DNA from: Tetrahymena elliotti 4EA
Lineage: Eukaryota; Ciliophora; Oligohymenophorea; Hymenostomatida; Tetrahymenidae
Assembly (NCBI GenBank): GCA_000231825.2
Contig: JH720312.1
Location: forward strand, 836,236-900,235
DNA: 64,000 nt
Direction of reading: 5' to 3'
Both the position numbers and the translations under genes were made by a program. This document shows positions 26,601-37,253 of this stretch, one piece after another (positions within the stretch are counted from its first letter, which is position 1; the number at the start of each line of letters is the position of its first letter). The notes under the pieces were generated by a model that saw nothing but the letters and a program-made list of their open reading frames with translations, had not been told where the DNA came from and ran no database searches.

Positions 26601-27239
26601 ATTCTTTCATTTTCTATAAAATAGGGAAAGTTTTTTGTTGGGGAAATAATAGATTTGGATAATTAGGAGTTGGAGATACTAAATTTAGATCTTATCCTTA
26701 ATTGATTTTTGTTAAAAGCAAATAAATAGACTCAATAAATTCATTTTTGCAGGTCAGAGCAGGTTTTAGATCTAGCATAGCTTTAACTATCGATAAACGA
26801 ATCGCTTGGTGGGGAACTAATTCTTGTTTAGATCATCAAGTCTTCCCAATAGAATTAAATATGCATGATTACAAAAATGTAATTTATTAAATTAGCTTAA
26901 AGCATATTAATTATAAATTTTGATAATTGTATAAAGGATTTAAACTCAAAAGAGTTAATACCAGTCAAGTTAATGAGCAGTTGGAGTAAGAATCTAAGTA
27001 TCTTTTATATTATTGTAGCTGACATTTCATACTGTTACAGCCAAAATAAAAATGTAATTATAAAATCTCTTCAATCTCTATCTTAGAAGTGGGAAGATGA
27101 ACAAAGTAAATATTTTATATCAAAATTTAATGAATTATTTTAATTAAAAATTTAAATATTAGTATTTCCTATTGCAGATAAAAATATAACAAAATATATA
27201 CAAATAAAAGGGATGAGAGTAGCTAATTTTGAATAATGA
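20627..27239 (+). CDS. Unconventional myosin heavy chain with C-terminal RCC1-like repeats
   Basis: Multi-exon gene, ATG 20627 to TGA 27237-27239. The motor domain is complete: P-loop GESGAGKT (residues 203-210), switch [10 protein letters not shown] (about 280), switch [12 protein letters not shown], the actin-binding region [20 protein letters not shown] followed by RCIKPN, and the SH1-like segment [15 protein letters not shown] converter ([16 protein letters not shown]) leads to a neck with several degenerate IQ motifs ([41 protein letters not shown]). A long N/Q-rich linker follows, and the C-terminal 400 residues contain RCC1/ATS1-type blades ([52 protein letters not shown]). GT-AG introns are inferred at 21721-21784, 22275-22484, 23369-23426 and 26879-26936, and more are likely. 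Myosins with RCC1-type tails have been described in alveolates, as I recall. No TGA or second start separates motor from blades, so I read one protein. Confidence 0.88.
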
Positions 27240-28069
27240 TTATTTGATGAAAACTTATTCTTACATTAAATTTATTTATAATAATTCAATTAAATTGAAA
27301 TGATTTTATTTGTAACAAACTCTATATCTCATTTATTTAAATTAATGTAAACTAAATTCAATTTTAACAAAATGTTTCATTAAAAAGTAATATTAGTTTT
27401 TGTTTGAATTATGGGTTGATATAAATTTAAATTAATCAAAATAATATGGATAATCAAAGCTCATTTGAGCAAATAATATTTTTATTTTTATTTAAGCACT
27501 TTACGCAATATTTTTTTTTAAGTTTTTTTTGAAATAATTTTATTTACCAAGGAAAATTTGTTTATTGTTTGAGAAATAAACAAACAAGTAAATGGCTGAT
27601 ATCAAAATACTTAATAATTTTATTTCTTAAAATATGAAATAAATAAAAAAAATAGTAAGATACTATTTATTATTATGTTTAACTGAAGAAATGATAGAAA
27701 TGTGAATATTCATATAAATTAATTAATAAATTTGAAATTAATTGAAAGAGGTATTGAATTATTGATAAAGGAACAAAAAAAAATAAAAAAAGTTGTTATT
27801 AATTGTTTTTTTGAAAATTCTTTAATTAAATTTCAAAAATTTTGTGTGATGCCTTTCTTTTTATTTAATTTTTTAATTTATTTATTTGGTTGTTTCTATG
27901 TTTTTATTTATTTATTTATTGGTTTTTTTAAGTTTTTCTTAATCTTTTAGTTTTCTTTTTAACTGATTTTTTTTATTTTCTTAATTTTTTAATTGTTTCT
28001 TAATTTTTTATTCATTCTTTCTTTTTTTTAACTGATTCTTTTCTTTTTGTTTTAAATATCTAAATCACT
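27240..28069. other. T-rich, low-complexity spacer
   Basis: Strongly strand-asymmetric sequence. From about 27790 to 28140 the plus strand is nearly all T with scattered C and A (runs such as TTTATTTATTTATT). An apparent 72-codon frame at 27732-27950 is a by-product of this. No gene is called. Confidence 0.5.
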
Positions 28070-28740
28070 ATTAATTCTTTTTATCTTTTTCTTCTTTTCT
28101 TTTTAACTTTTTAAATACTTTTTTATCTTTTTGTTATACTAAGAGATGATGATTTAAAAAAAATAGCTGCATTCTAACTAAATTGTATTGGAAAAAAAAA
28201 TGTCTAAATTGAAAAGTATTTTTATAACTATCTCTGTTTCTTTTAATTGCCTAATTTTTATAATAGTTTTTATTCATTTCGGAACTATGAGGAATAGTTT
28301 GTGATTTGATGCTCCAATCCCTTGTCGGGATTAATTATATACGTTCTTATATTGTACTAATGTGATGTAGATTTAGTTTAAAAACTTGGTATTTGGGTTT
28401 TATTTGTTTCCTTTGGTATTGTGGATTTTCCTTAAAAACGTTTTATGGGTATTTTGCTTTGTTAAGGAGTTTTAAAAATTTGTGTATGATGAATTCATAA
28501 ATTTCAATTAATATCTTTCGTATCAAGAGTGAAGTAGGGATTGAATCGATAGGAGAAAAGTTGGACTTTTTTTCCGTAACCCTAATTTTCTTCAACAATT
28601 GAGTACTACTAGTTATCAAAATCAATTTATGAAATCAGAGCATACTTAGATTATATCTACATCTGAACATTCATTGAGCATTCGTAATTATAGTACTTGT
28701 ATATTCGAGACTTTGTCTCTAGTAATTTTTTTTATTAATA
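28070..28740 (-). other. G-poor island open in three frames on the minus strand; coding status unresolved
   Basis: This stretch has visibly more C (and less T) on the minus strand than the flanks and is open in all three minus frames for long distances. One frame upstream (about 28740-28490) reads NVQMQIQSKYALISQIDFDN then EENQGYGKKVQLFSYRFNPYF and hits two TGAs nine bases apart near 28486-28500. Downstream, one frame starts at ATG near 28491 (MNSSYTNFQNSLTKQN) and another continues past the TGAs. Because TGA needs G, low G alone keeps frames open, so I cannot say whether this is a gene, a pseudogene or a structured RNA. Confidence 0.3.
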
Positions 28741-29572
28741 ATCAATTATAATTTTAATTAATTAATAACTTTAAGTATTTAAGCAACAAAAATTTCTTAT
28801 TTTTTTAACGGCCAAAAAATTAGTAAAATCAATTAATCAAAAAAGATTAAATCTTTGATAACAAATTTTATCTTTTCTAACTAAAGTCTTATAATCAAAA
28901 AATATTAAAATCAAAGATCATTAATATTTAATTAATATAAAGGATAGATTCATTTTTAAATATATCTTAAAATTGAGATTTTTGATAATACAAATGGAAT
29001 AAAATAAAAGTTAGATGTAGTTTTTAAAATAACTATGAAAATTTATGTAAAATCAACTTTATTACTATACTAAATTTGGCTACAAATATGTAAAATATGT
29101 GTTATAATAAAGTTAATGCAAAATTTTTATAATTGTTTTATGTTCGAAATTAACATTAATTCAATAATTTTTAAAGTATTGAAATTAATCTTTTTTAGCC
29201 TTAATACATACATAAATCTTTGTTTACCTTTTAAAATAATTATGTTTAATTAAAAAATTGGTGTTTTAAGTTTTAACTACCATATAATATTGAGTAAAAT
29301 AAGGTTAAATTCTTTTTAAACTATTAAAACTTATTTGCTGTGAATCTTGGAATTTTATTTATTTAATATGAAATAAATATTACAATTTTTTTATAAACAA
29401 TAGACAAACTGTTAAAATTAAATTATTTTATTACTATTTATAAGAATAATTAATAGTACAGAATATTGCTTAAAACTTAGTTTTTTAGACCAAATGTTAT
29501 ATTAAGTAAGAATATAAAATAAATATGTATTTATTTAGTTCAACATTATTGTTTTTTGTTTTATTAGAAAGT
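28741..29572. other. AT-rich spacer, no gene seen
   Basis: Extremely AT-rich, with no coding frame, RNA gene or repeat recognised, downstream of the OB-fold/zinc-ribbon gene. Confidence 0.5.
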
Positions 29573-31450
29573 TCAATTAAGTTAGTCAATTTAAATTTTG
29601 AGTTAATTTATTTCTTCTATAATTTTAAGAGCTTATAACTTTGAATCTTCTTATGGAAATACATGCATCACTCTTAAACAAGGTATAGGTTTTAGTTATA
29701 TCTTTTATCCTTAGGTGTAATTAGTTGATATATAGGTGCCATTTATAAAGACTTGTTGCTTATGCTTGCCTTTAATTTTTTCATAGTATAGTTTGGATTC
29801 TGAAGAATTATTATCTTCTGTAAAGTTTTTAATAAATTTTTCATTTTCAATTCTAAGATTTTCTTCTTGAATGATTTACTGCTAGGTATTAAAAATTTTG
29901 TTATCTACATCTGCAAATGGAAAAGCAACAATGCAGTTTGTAAAATCTTTATTAAATATTTTATCTTTAAATTTAATAATTGATAAAGGATAATCTTTGT
30001 TAAAGCTATAGTAAAGTTGTATAAATGTTTCATTTTTAGTTAGATGAAGGTGTAATTCTTTCTTTTCTGCCTCAGTTATATTAAAAAACTAAGTAGCTAA
30101 ATCATCATAAAGATAAAGGTAAGCTTGCTATTCTAAGAAGTTTTAATCTTAAACAAGAACCTAAATATTATAGCTAATATAATTTTGCTAGTCTTTGCAA
30201 TTAATACAATTCTTTAATCCTACTGTCCATTCTTATTTGCAATTAAGGCAATTCAAGCGTATTTTAAAATATTTTACTTTTTTTACTCTAACTTAAAACT
30301 TCATATGAGAACGTATCATAACTCCTTCATCTTCTAGCAGCTTAGATATGTTGCTAAGTGGCAACTTATTATAACTTTTTATCACCTCATTACAAAGCTG
30401 TTCATTCTTTTAAATATCATATCTGCTAAAGAACTCAACCCCTTTATGTGAAATCAAGAAATTTTTGACATTTGAGTTGTTGGGTTACACTCCAGAAGAA
30501 TAAAAAAATGATACCATAAATAATTTTAAATTTTTGTTGAAGTGCTTTAAAGATTAAAATACAAGTATTCGTTGATATGGTTTTAAATAAAATTATAACT
30601 GTTATTTAGCTTCTTAGTCTTCATTATCATAGACTAGATAGACATCAATAAAATCCATGTAATTTTTTGCATTTGCTACTTTAATTATATAAAATCTATC
30701 TCTACGTGAATTTAAGTAAACTTAATCTAATAGCTCTTCTATTTATAAAATGTTTTTTCCCTCTTGGACTTATAATATGATACCTTCAAAAGAGTTTACA
30801 ACTTTAGGTTATAGAAGTTTAAAGTGAGTCATATTTAAAGGTTTTGGCATTTAAGAAATTTAGCTAGAGTAATTAGCTTCAAATACAAATTCATTCTAAG
30901 TTAAGCTATCAGACAAGTGAGTTAAAGTAGAAATAAAATCCATAGAATCATCTTCTAATACTTATGAAGACTCATCAATAAGATAGTATAATTGTTAAGC
31001 CTTAGGATTTTAATTAAAATTCTGCCATTACTAATCATGATTAACATCTTTCATACCATTAATATTATTATTTAACATTTTAAATACTTATGTGTTGTGC
31101 ATTATGTAGCACTAATATGGTTTTTTAAATAACTAAATTAATTAGCCTTCTATTTCTAAATTCTTGGCTATAACATTAAATTGTATCTTTGTTTTTCCAT
31201 ACAAATATTCTCCTTAAAAAATTTATCTTCTTGCTTTAGTTTTCTCATTTATTAACATAGAAACTGGATTCACCGAAATAAATTTGTATAAAAAAGTAAC
31301 CCTGTTTAATTCTATATCATTATCTTAATCTGATTTTTTCTAATTTTAAAAATTGGACCCAATTTTGCTTTTTATAAAGTCAAAAGACTACAAGTATGCT
31401 CTCTTAGCATCATCAAGTATCTTTAAATTCAAATCTTCTTCAATATCCAT
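29573..31450 (-). CDS. OB-fold/zinc-ribbon protein of RPA1/CTC1 type (putative)
   Basis: Single exon of 625 residues on the minus strand, ATG at 31448-31450, TGA at 29573-29575. A C4 zinc ribbon is clear: C401-x2-C404 and C415-x2-C418 (RLNCLNCKQEW, GLKNCINCK). It is followed by strands YISYNIQVLVQDQNF and AYLYLYDDLATQFFN, the arrangement of the third DNA-binding OB fold of RPA1, where a zinc ribbon is inserted and followed by a strand-rich segment. Residues 60-330 are strand-rich and could be two more OB folds. RPA1 family members bind single-stranded DNA; the CTC1-like p75 of Tetrahymena telomerase CST is of similar length with a zinc ribbon in its last OB fold. I infer a single-stranded DNA or telomere role at low confidence; the zinc ribbon itself is directly visible. 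Confidence 0.6.
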
Positions 31451-32162
31451 AAATAAGCTCAACTAATCAGATAAATAGATTTAGTTTGATTTACTAACAA
31501 AAATACAAAGAACCACAAAAATACCTCCAAAAATTAAATATTTGATAAATTATGTTCTAATTAATAGAATAAAATCTTTCAAATTTATTAAGATTTGCTC
31601 TTAAAAGTCTTATTTTTTTATTAATATTTATGTATTAACAATTCTTTTTAAATAGTCACAACCTTTAAAATATATTATTTAGAATGACATAATCTTTTGA
31701 AGATATTTAAATCTAATAATAAAGACTTATGTGTTAAAATTAAATAGAAAGAGAAGAAGGATCATAAAAAAGCTAAATATTTTATAAAATTATAAATAAA
31801 CTCATTTTTGATAATATGATTTACTATCATATGAAAAATAATTGGCTAAATTCAAAATATATCTATCTAAAAGTAAAACAAAATTGTAACTTTAGGGGAT
31901 ATTAGTTAGTCATTTTTTATTTTAAGATAACAATAGTATAAGCTATAAAAATGTAAGAACAAGCAAATCAAATGTATGATAAAAACTTTTTATTTATTCA
32001 AAAACTCATTAAAAGAATAATTTTTTATCTCTATTTGATTCAAAATATATTTTGTTTTGAGTTTTACTTAACATGCATGTATTGGATGATTAAACTACTT
32101 GCTTTATCTATGATTATTTTTATTATTTTAATTTAATATTCTTTAAATTTCAAGTAGTGATC
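31451..32162. promoter_or_regulatory. Shared divergent intergenic region
   Basis: About 710 nt of AT-rich DNA between the divergent OB-fold gene (minus) and the first hydrolase gene (plus), so it must hold both promoters. No specific element can be recognised. Confidence 0.35.
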
Positions 32163-32756
32163 ATGGATACTTAAAAAAAAGATAATTTAGTAATATTTAT
32201 TCACGGATTCAAAGCCAGTATCCTTTCAGCTAAGGGAACTTATCTTAAAGAATAGTTTGAAGATTTCATAAATCCTTCTCTTCCTATAGCTCCAAAATTA
32301 CAATTTTTAACTCTTGATCAATTAGTATAAGCTTTCTCTTAATTTTATAAGTAGATCACATTAATTGGTAGTTCTTAGGGTGGCTTTTTATCTATATGTT
32401 TGCTAAAAAAATATCCCAACATATGCAAAGCAGTTCTTATAAATCCTGCAGTTCATTGTGATATTACTCTATCAAAGTATATTGGAGAAAATGAAGATTT
32501 TGGAGGTACAAAGTTTGTATTAAATAACACTCACATCTAAGAACTATCCAATTTGAAAACTACCTTAGATGAAAAAATACAAAAAGAAAGAGTATTACTT
32601 CTAGTGTAAACAGGTGACTAGCTATTAGATTACAAAGCAGCACTAGAATATCTTCCTCATGCCTAAACTGATATTTATTAAGGAGGAGATCATTCTTACA
32701 TTAATTTAGATTAAAAGATGGACTTAATTAAATAATTTATAAATAATCAAAGCTGA
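32163..32756 (+). CDS. YqiA-like alpha/beta-hydrolase, copy 1
   Basis: Single exon of 197 residues, ATG 32163, TGA 32754-32756. Shows the small alpha/beta-hydrolase layout of the YqiA/UPF0227 esterases: oxyanion-region HGFKAS (residues 14-19), nucleophile elbow GSSQGG with Ser71, an acid candidate in TGDQLLD (Asp152) and the catalytic histidine in GGDHSY (His177). The conserved NPAVH after strand 6 is also typical. YqiA-type enzymes hydrolyse short acyl esters in vitro; the physiological substrate is unknown. It sits 658 nt upstream of a paralogue on the same strand. Gln in the elbow (GSSQGG) where the family usually has Leu is encoded by TAG. Confidence 0.82.
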
Positions 32757-33414
32757 TCCAAAAGATCTTATATAAATCTTTTGATGATTTTATTCAAAAG
32801 AATTTAGAATTATGATTGCATATTTCTTGTAGATATTTATGTCAAATATTTTACCTCAACTATTAAATCATTTTAGTTAGTTAGTTTAGTTAAGCAAAAA
32901 TAAAATGTTTAATTATTCTTCAATTCAAATATTCATTTTTAATAAATAGAAAAGTCTGGATCTAAACGCTTTTCATTTTAATTGTTTCTTTCATATTCCT
33001 ATCATTTTTCATTGAAACTACAATTTTGTTCATTAAACACATCTAAATCTAAAATAAAAATAAATTAGAAAAGTTGATATTAAAATAAGTAAAATATTAA
33101 TGGTTAACTTCATTCAATAAATTAACCTATTTTTTTAAATTTATTTTAAAAGTATAAATTGAAAGATTATATTTAGTAAGCAGAAAAAATAGCTTTTAAT
33201 CTCATGATTTTGGTATGTATATCTTTCTATCATTTTTAAAGATTTATTTTAAATAATAATGTTATATTTTGCACCCCTATGTAAAATATATAATAAATAA
33301 ATGAAAAATGAGTATTCTACTCAAGAAGAATTTAAATTTTAGTTGGAATCAACTTTTGATAAATTTTTTATTATTTATTTTAAAAAGTATTTTGATTTTT
33401 ATCTAAAAAATTAA

Positions 33415-34023
33415 ATGGATAATCAAAATTAAAGCACAAATAAAGAAAAACCATTCATAGTGATTTATCTTCACGGGTTCAAGTCTTCTGGACGTTCTCC
33501 TAAAACAGATTTATTAAAATCAGAATTTTAAGATTTTATATCACCTTCTCTTCCTATATCTCCATATTTAGCTTGTGATACTATAGAATAACTTATACTA
33601 ATTTTCAAATAGTTTTACTAAAAAATTATTTTGATTGGTAGTTCATTAGGAGGATTTTATGCCCTGTCATTTCTGAATAAATATCCTGAATTAGTTAAGT
33701 TAATATTAATAAATCCTGCTGTCAATTGTGATAAATCTCTCTCCAAAAAGTTTGGTTTGCATGTAGATTTTAGAAACATATAATTTGAATGGAGTTAATT
33801 ACATGCTGAAGAACTTCAAAAAATCAAAGCTTAATAAATAGATATTGAGCTCTAAAAAAAAAATATTCTTCTGTTAATTTAGAAAGGCGATAATGTACTA
33901 AATTACTAAGAAACAATTGATTTTTTACCCTAAGCCTAATTAGATATAGAAGAAGGAGGAACTCATCAATACGAAAATTTACAAACTAAATTTTAAAAAA
34001 TGAATGAATTTATTAAATCTTGA
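33415..34023 (+). CDS. YqiA-like alpha/beta-hydrolase, copy 2
   Basis: Single exon of 202 residues, ATG 33415, TGA 34021-34023, paralogous to the upstream gene. Matching motifs: LHGFKSSGRSPK, elbow GSSLGG (Ser77), ILINPAVNCDKSLSK, acid candidate KGDNVLNY (Asp159) and GGTHQY (His184). The start was chosen because it aligns with that of copy 1. The same frame is open upstream to another ATG at 33301, which would add 38 residues (MKNEYSTQEEFKFQLESTFD, then a Phe/Tyr-rich stretch). That extension has no counterpart in copy 1 and may be 5' UTR. Copy 2 keeps the usual GSSLGG elbow, whereas copy 1 has GSSQGG; both copies keep all three catalytic candidates. Confidence 0.82.
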
Positions 34024-34883
34024 AGAACCAAAATTTTTCATTTAAAATATTTTATTTTTCAATTTTTAATTTGTTTTGTCTTTATTTATTCAGATAACAG
34101 ATTTTTATTAAGCACTAACTTAAAAATATTAAGAAATTTTAGATCTTATATTTTACTCAACAATACATTATTTCAATAATTTGTAATTTAATTTTTATTT
34201 TGTATTATCAGTCTATCAGTTCTTCAGAGATAAAATATTTACTTAAACAGAATTGCATGGTTAAAAATTTTAATGAAAATTATAATATCAATATATTTGA
34301 TCAACATTTTGCTTAAGATTTGTTTTTAGTTTTAATTACTGAAATAACAAATCTTTTTGTTTGAAGAGTAGCTAAAAAAGGTAAAGAAATATTCTGAATA
34401 TTTTCAAGCAAATTAAACACATAAATTAAGTTTTATTTTAACTCATTCTATTTTAAATACATTTTATAAATTGAATTTTATGATTAATCATATTATTTGA
34501 GGTATATTTGCTAATAGAATGAAATAATAAGAATTATAAGTAATTCACTTTAATTTTGCTTTTATTTTTAATTATTCAAATATTAAATTTTGTTTGAAAG
34601 CTAACTAAAAAAAATAAAGAAATGTTAGAATATCTTCAATTTTTTATTTTATAAGTGGAGTAAAATATTATTTTAATATTTTCTTTTTTTGAGGAGATAA
34701 AACATTTCATGTGTTGAATTTTATTGTTAATTGTCTTATTTAAGGGTTTGCTATTAGAATTAAATGATATCAAGATATCTGATAGATAGTTTCTAATATA
34801 TCATTTATTCTTTTTGAATATCAAATATTATTTTTTTAATGTAAAATTTTCCTTTAAAATTCAAAATTTTTGCTATTTGAAGA
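34024..34883. repeat. Spacer with imperfect tandem repeat of about 230-250 nt
   Basis: Two related segments, roughly 34320-34530 and 34555-34790, share an ordered series of short matches: TTTGTTTGAA, then GCTAACTAAAAAA against GTAGCTAAAAAAGGTAAA, then AAAGAAAT, a gapped ATCTTCAA/ATTTTCAA, TTGAATTTTATGATTAAT against TTGAATTTTATTGTTAAT, and TTGCTATTAGAAT against TTGCTAATAGAAT. No coding frame. It looks like an old tandem duplication in the spacer. Confidence 0.5.
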
Positions 34884-36323
34884 ATGGATAAATTAAAATC
34901 TAACAGCTATAGACAAAGATCTTTTAGTAACTAAGGAATATCTACAACAATAAATTAACAGAATAAGACTCATATCTTCAATTAAAACTTTTAAGAATTC
35001 TAGAATTAAGAATAATAGTAACAGAATTCTATTCTTTAGTAGTAATAAATTCTGTCTAACTAATACCCTACTTATGATTCTGTTAAATTGAACCAATAAT
35101 AAGATTGTAATAGAAGGACATCTTTAAGCTAGTTAAAAGCATCTTAAGGGATTTCAAACAATAATTTATAAGAAATAAATAAAAGCATAAGTATTGTACA
35201 AAATTACAGACCAGAAATTTCATCTTAAAAACATAGTTCTCCAAAGAACATGAATTAAAATGAGAGTTTCCAATCATCCTTAGCATATTCGAATCACATA
35301 AATTATTAATAGTTGAATTAAAGCTAAAATATGCTTTTTTGCAAAAATTTTGTTGAGTTTTTAAATACAGAAGATTCACATAAATGGATTTAAATAACTA
35401 AATATTTTGATGAGCTCTAGGATATGGTTGCCATGAAGCTATAGCACAGCTAGATTTATGATAGGTCTTAAAAAATACTTTAATTTATTACTTTGAATGC
35501 AGAGTTTATTCCTAAAAAATTTGATATTTTAATGAGTTGCGTTATTTAAGAATTTCAAAATTTAAGAGAGTTTTATTCAGAGATTTAATAGTAAGTAAAT
35601 GATTTAAAGAATGCATAAAATGTTGACAAAAATGATAAATTATATGATAATTGGTAAAAATAAATCTTAAGTATAAGTGATTAATTTTATAAAATACTTA
35701 CAAGACATGTTTAGTAACTATCCTCCAAAAACTAATTAATTTCTAAAAAATACTAATTTGATAAGGAAAGAAACAATTTTAGTTAAGGATAAAATGTATT
35801 TGATTAGCATAACACATCTGGTTAAACCTATATAAACTAAACTTTTAATGCAAATAATAACAAAGAGAACATTTCCAAAGGAATTACTTTAGAAAATTAT
35901 TAAAAGCTTTAAAAAGAGAGAATTTTGGATAAATACTCTAATGAAAATACACTTAATTTGAAAATTTAATAGTTAGAAAAATAAATTAGATAGTATTAGA
36001 GTATGCTTTAAGCTAAGTCCAAAGAGTTTGATATTTGCAAGCAAGAAAAGCTAAGAGCAACAGCTAAAATTGAAGAGCTTGAAAATAAGGTACAAGATCT
36101 TGAAAAAAATATATAATACACTGATCCTTCTAGATTTAGTTCATTAAGAACAGGAGAGAGCGAATATTTAATCAAAAGGCATGAAATAGAAAAGAATGAG
36201 CTCAGAAGAATTATAGAGTAAAAAAATCAAGAAATTAAAAGCTACAGGATAGAGTTAGAAGGAATATTAGGAGAGATAGAAATAACCTCAAGAAGAAATT
36301 AAAATTAAAGCTAAAAAAATTGA
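34884..36323 (+). CDS. N/Q-rich protein with C-terminal coiled coil (479 aa)
   Basis: Single exon, ATG 34884, TGA 36321-36323, 480 codons. The first 160 residues are Gln/Asn/Ser-rich and probably disordered. A folded-looking middle follows (LFCKNFVEFLNTEDSHKWIQ, then ITKYFDELQDMVAMKLQHSQ, and FIPKKFDILMSCVIQEFQNL). The last 130 residues form a heptad-like coiled coil (LNLKIQQLEKQIRQYQSMLQ, KIEELENKVQDLEKNIQ, ELRRIIEQKNQEIKSYRIEL). Such proteins are often cytoskeletal in ciliates, but no family is recognised. About 20 per cent of the N-terminal codons are TAA/TAG (Gln). Confidence 0.72.
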
Positions 36324-36999
36324 AATATCTTTTTTAAAAAAATATAGAATTTATATATAAAGATAATCTAAGAAAAAAATATTTATATTTTACCTTATAA
36401 TTAATTAATATCCAATAGAAAGAGATAAAAAACAATATCTAAATTAAATCCTTATTGAAAATTTAATTAAAACTAATTCTTCTAATAATTTATTGATAAA
36501 ATCTTTATGAATAATTTGAGAGAAAATATTTTATCAATTCATTTATAAAATATTTTATCAATTCATTTTTATTTTTCCTTTTAAAAATGATTTTTTTGAT
36601 TGATATTAAGTGATAGTTTTTATTCATAAAAATAGTTTGTAAGGAAATAAAATCTAATAGTGAAAAAGAAAAATAAATATGATTAATAGTTTCTCTAAAA
36701 CTATACAAAAACTAATCAATTTTTTAAAGAAATTTAATTTTCTTATTGATTAATCGATCATTAATTTGCAAAATTTAAGAATAATAATGCAAATAAACAG
36801 TAAATACTTTAATATTATTAAAAAAGTAATAATAATTATTATTATCTGCTTATTTCTTTAATTTTCTTTTTTAATTTTAAAATTAACAGGTTTCTTTCTG
36901 CAGCATTCAATAAGTATAAAGTTATCTTTTTGATTGTTGACTAATTTCATTTGAGAAAATAATTATTGATAAAGTAAATTTATTGAACTGGAAAAGTTT
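36324..36999. other. AT-rich spacer with short direct repeat
   Basis: No gene seen. A short direct repeat around 36525-36565 (TTATCAATTCATTTATAAAATATT then TTATCAATTCATTTTTATTT, split here for length) is the only local structure noted. Confidence 0.4.
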
Positions 37000-37132
37000 A
37001 TGAAGAAAAAATATACTTTAAAGATAATATTTAAGATGATTGATGAATTGGATAATAATATAAAGTTATTATCAATAAAATACGAGTTTTTTATTTAGTT
37101 AGAGTAATTTATTAATTAGAATTCTTTGAGGG
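37000..37132 (+). CDS. Candidate exon opposite the 3' end of the kinase-like gene
   Basis: ATG at 37000 opens a hydrophilic peptide with good coding character (MKKKYTLKIIFKMIDELDNN then IKLLSIKYEFFIQLEQFINQ) up to a possible donor GTAAAT at about 37133. The frame stays open to TGA near 37358, but from 37254 on it would be antisense to the kinase-like gene, so a terminal exon must be short or the peptide is chance. Low confidence. Confidence 0.2.
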
Positions 37133-37253
37133 TAAATAATTTTTTAGAAGTTTTATTTGCTTAATTATTTTAACATTTTTTTTGTTTAGAATATTTGATT
37201 TTATAATCTAATTTTTATTTTTTTTCTATTTACAAGTAAATGAAGGGAGTATT

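Noticed and set aside
28286..28345. Possible tRNA or RNase P-like motif (stem AATCC...GGATT)
   Set aside because: No cloverleaf, no T-arm consensus and no conserved RNase P core could be assembled around the stem.
35083..35379. 98-codon minus-strand frame
   Set aside because: Antisense shadow of the N/Q-rich coiled-coil gene at 34884-36323.
36323..37000. Short direct repeats as a possible mobile-element end
   Set aside because: No terminal inverted repeats, no transposase-like frame and no target-site duplication were seen.
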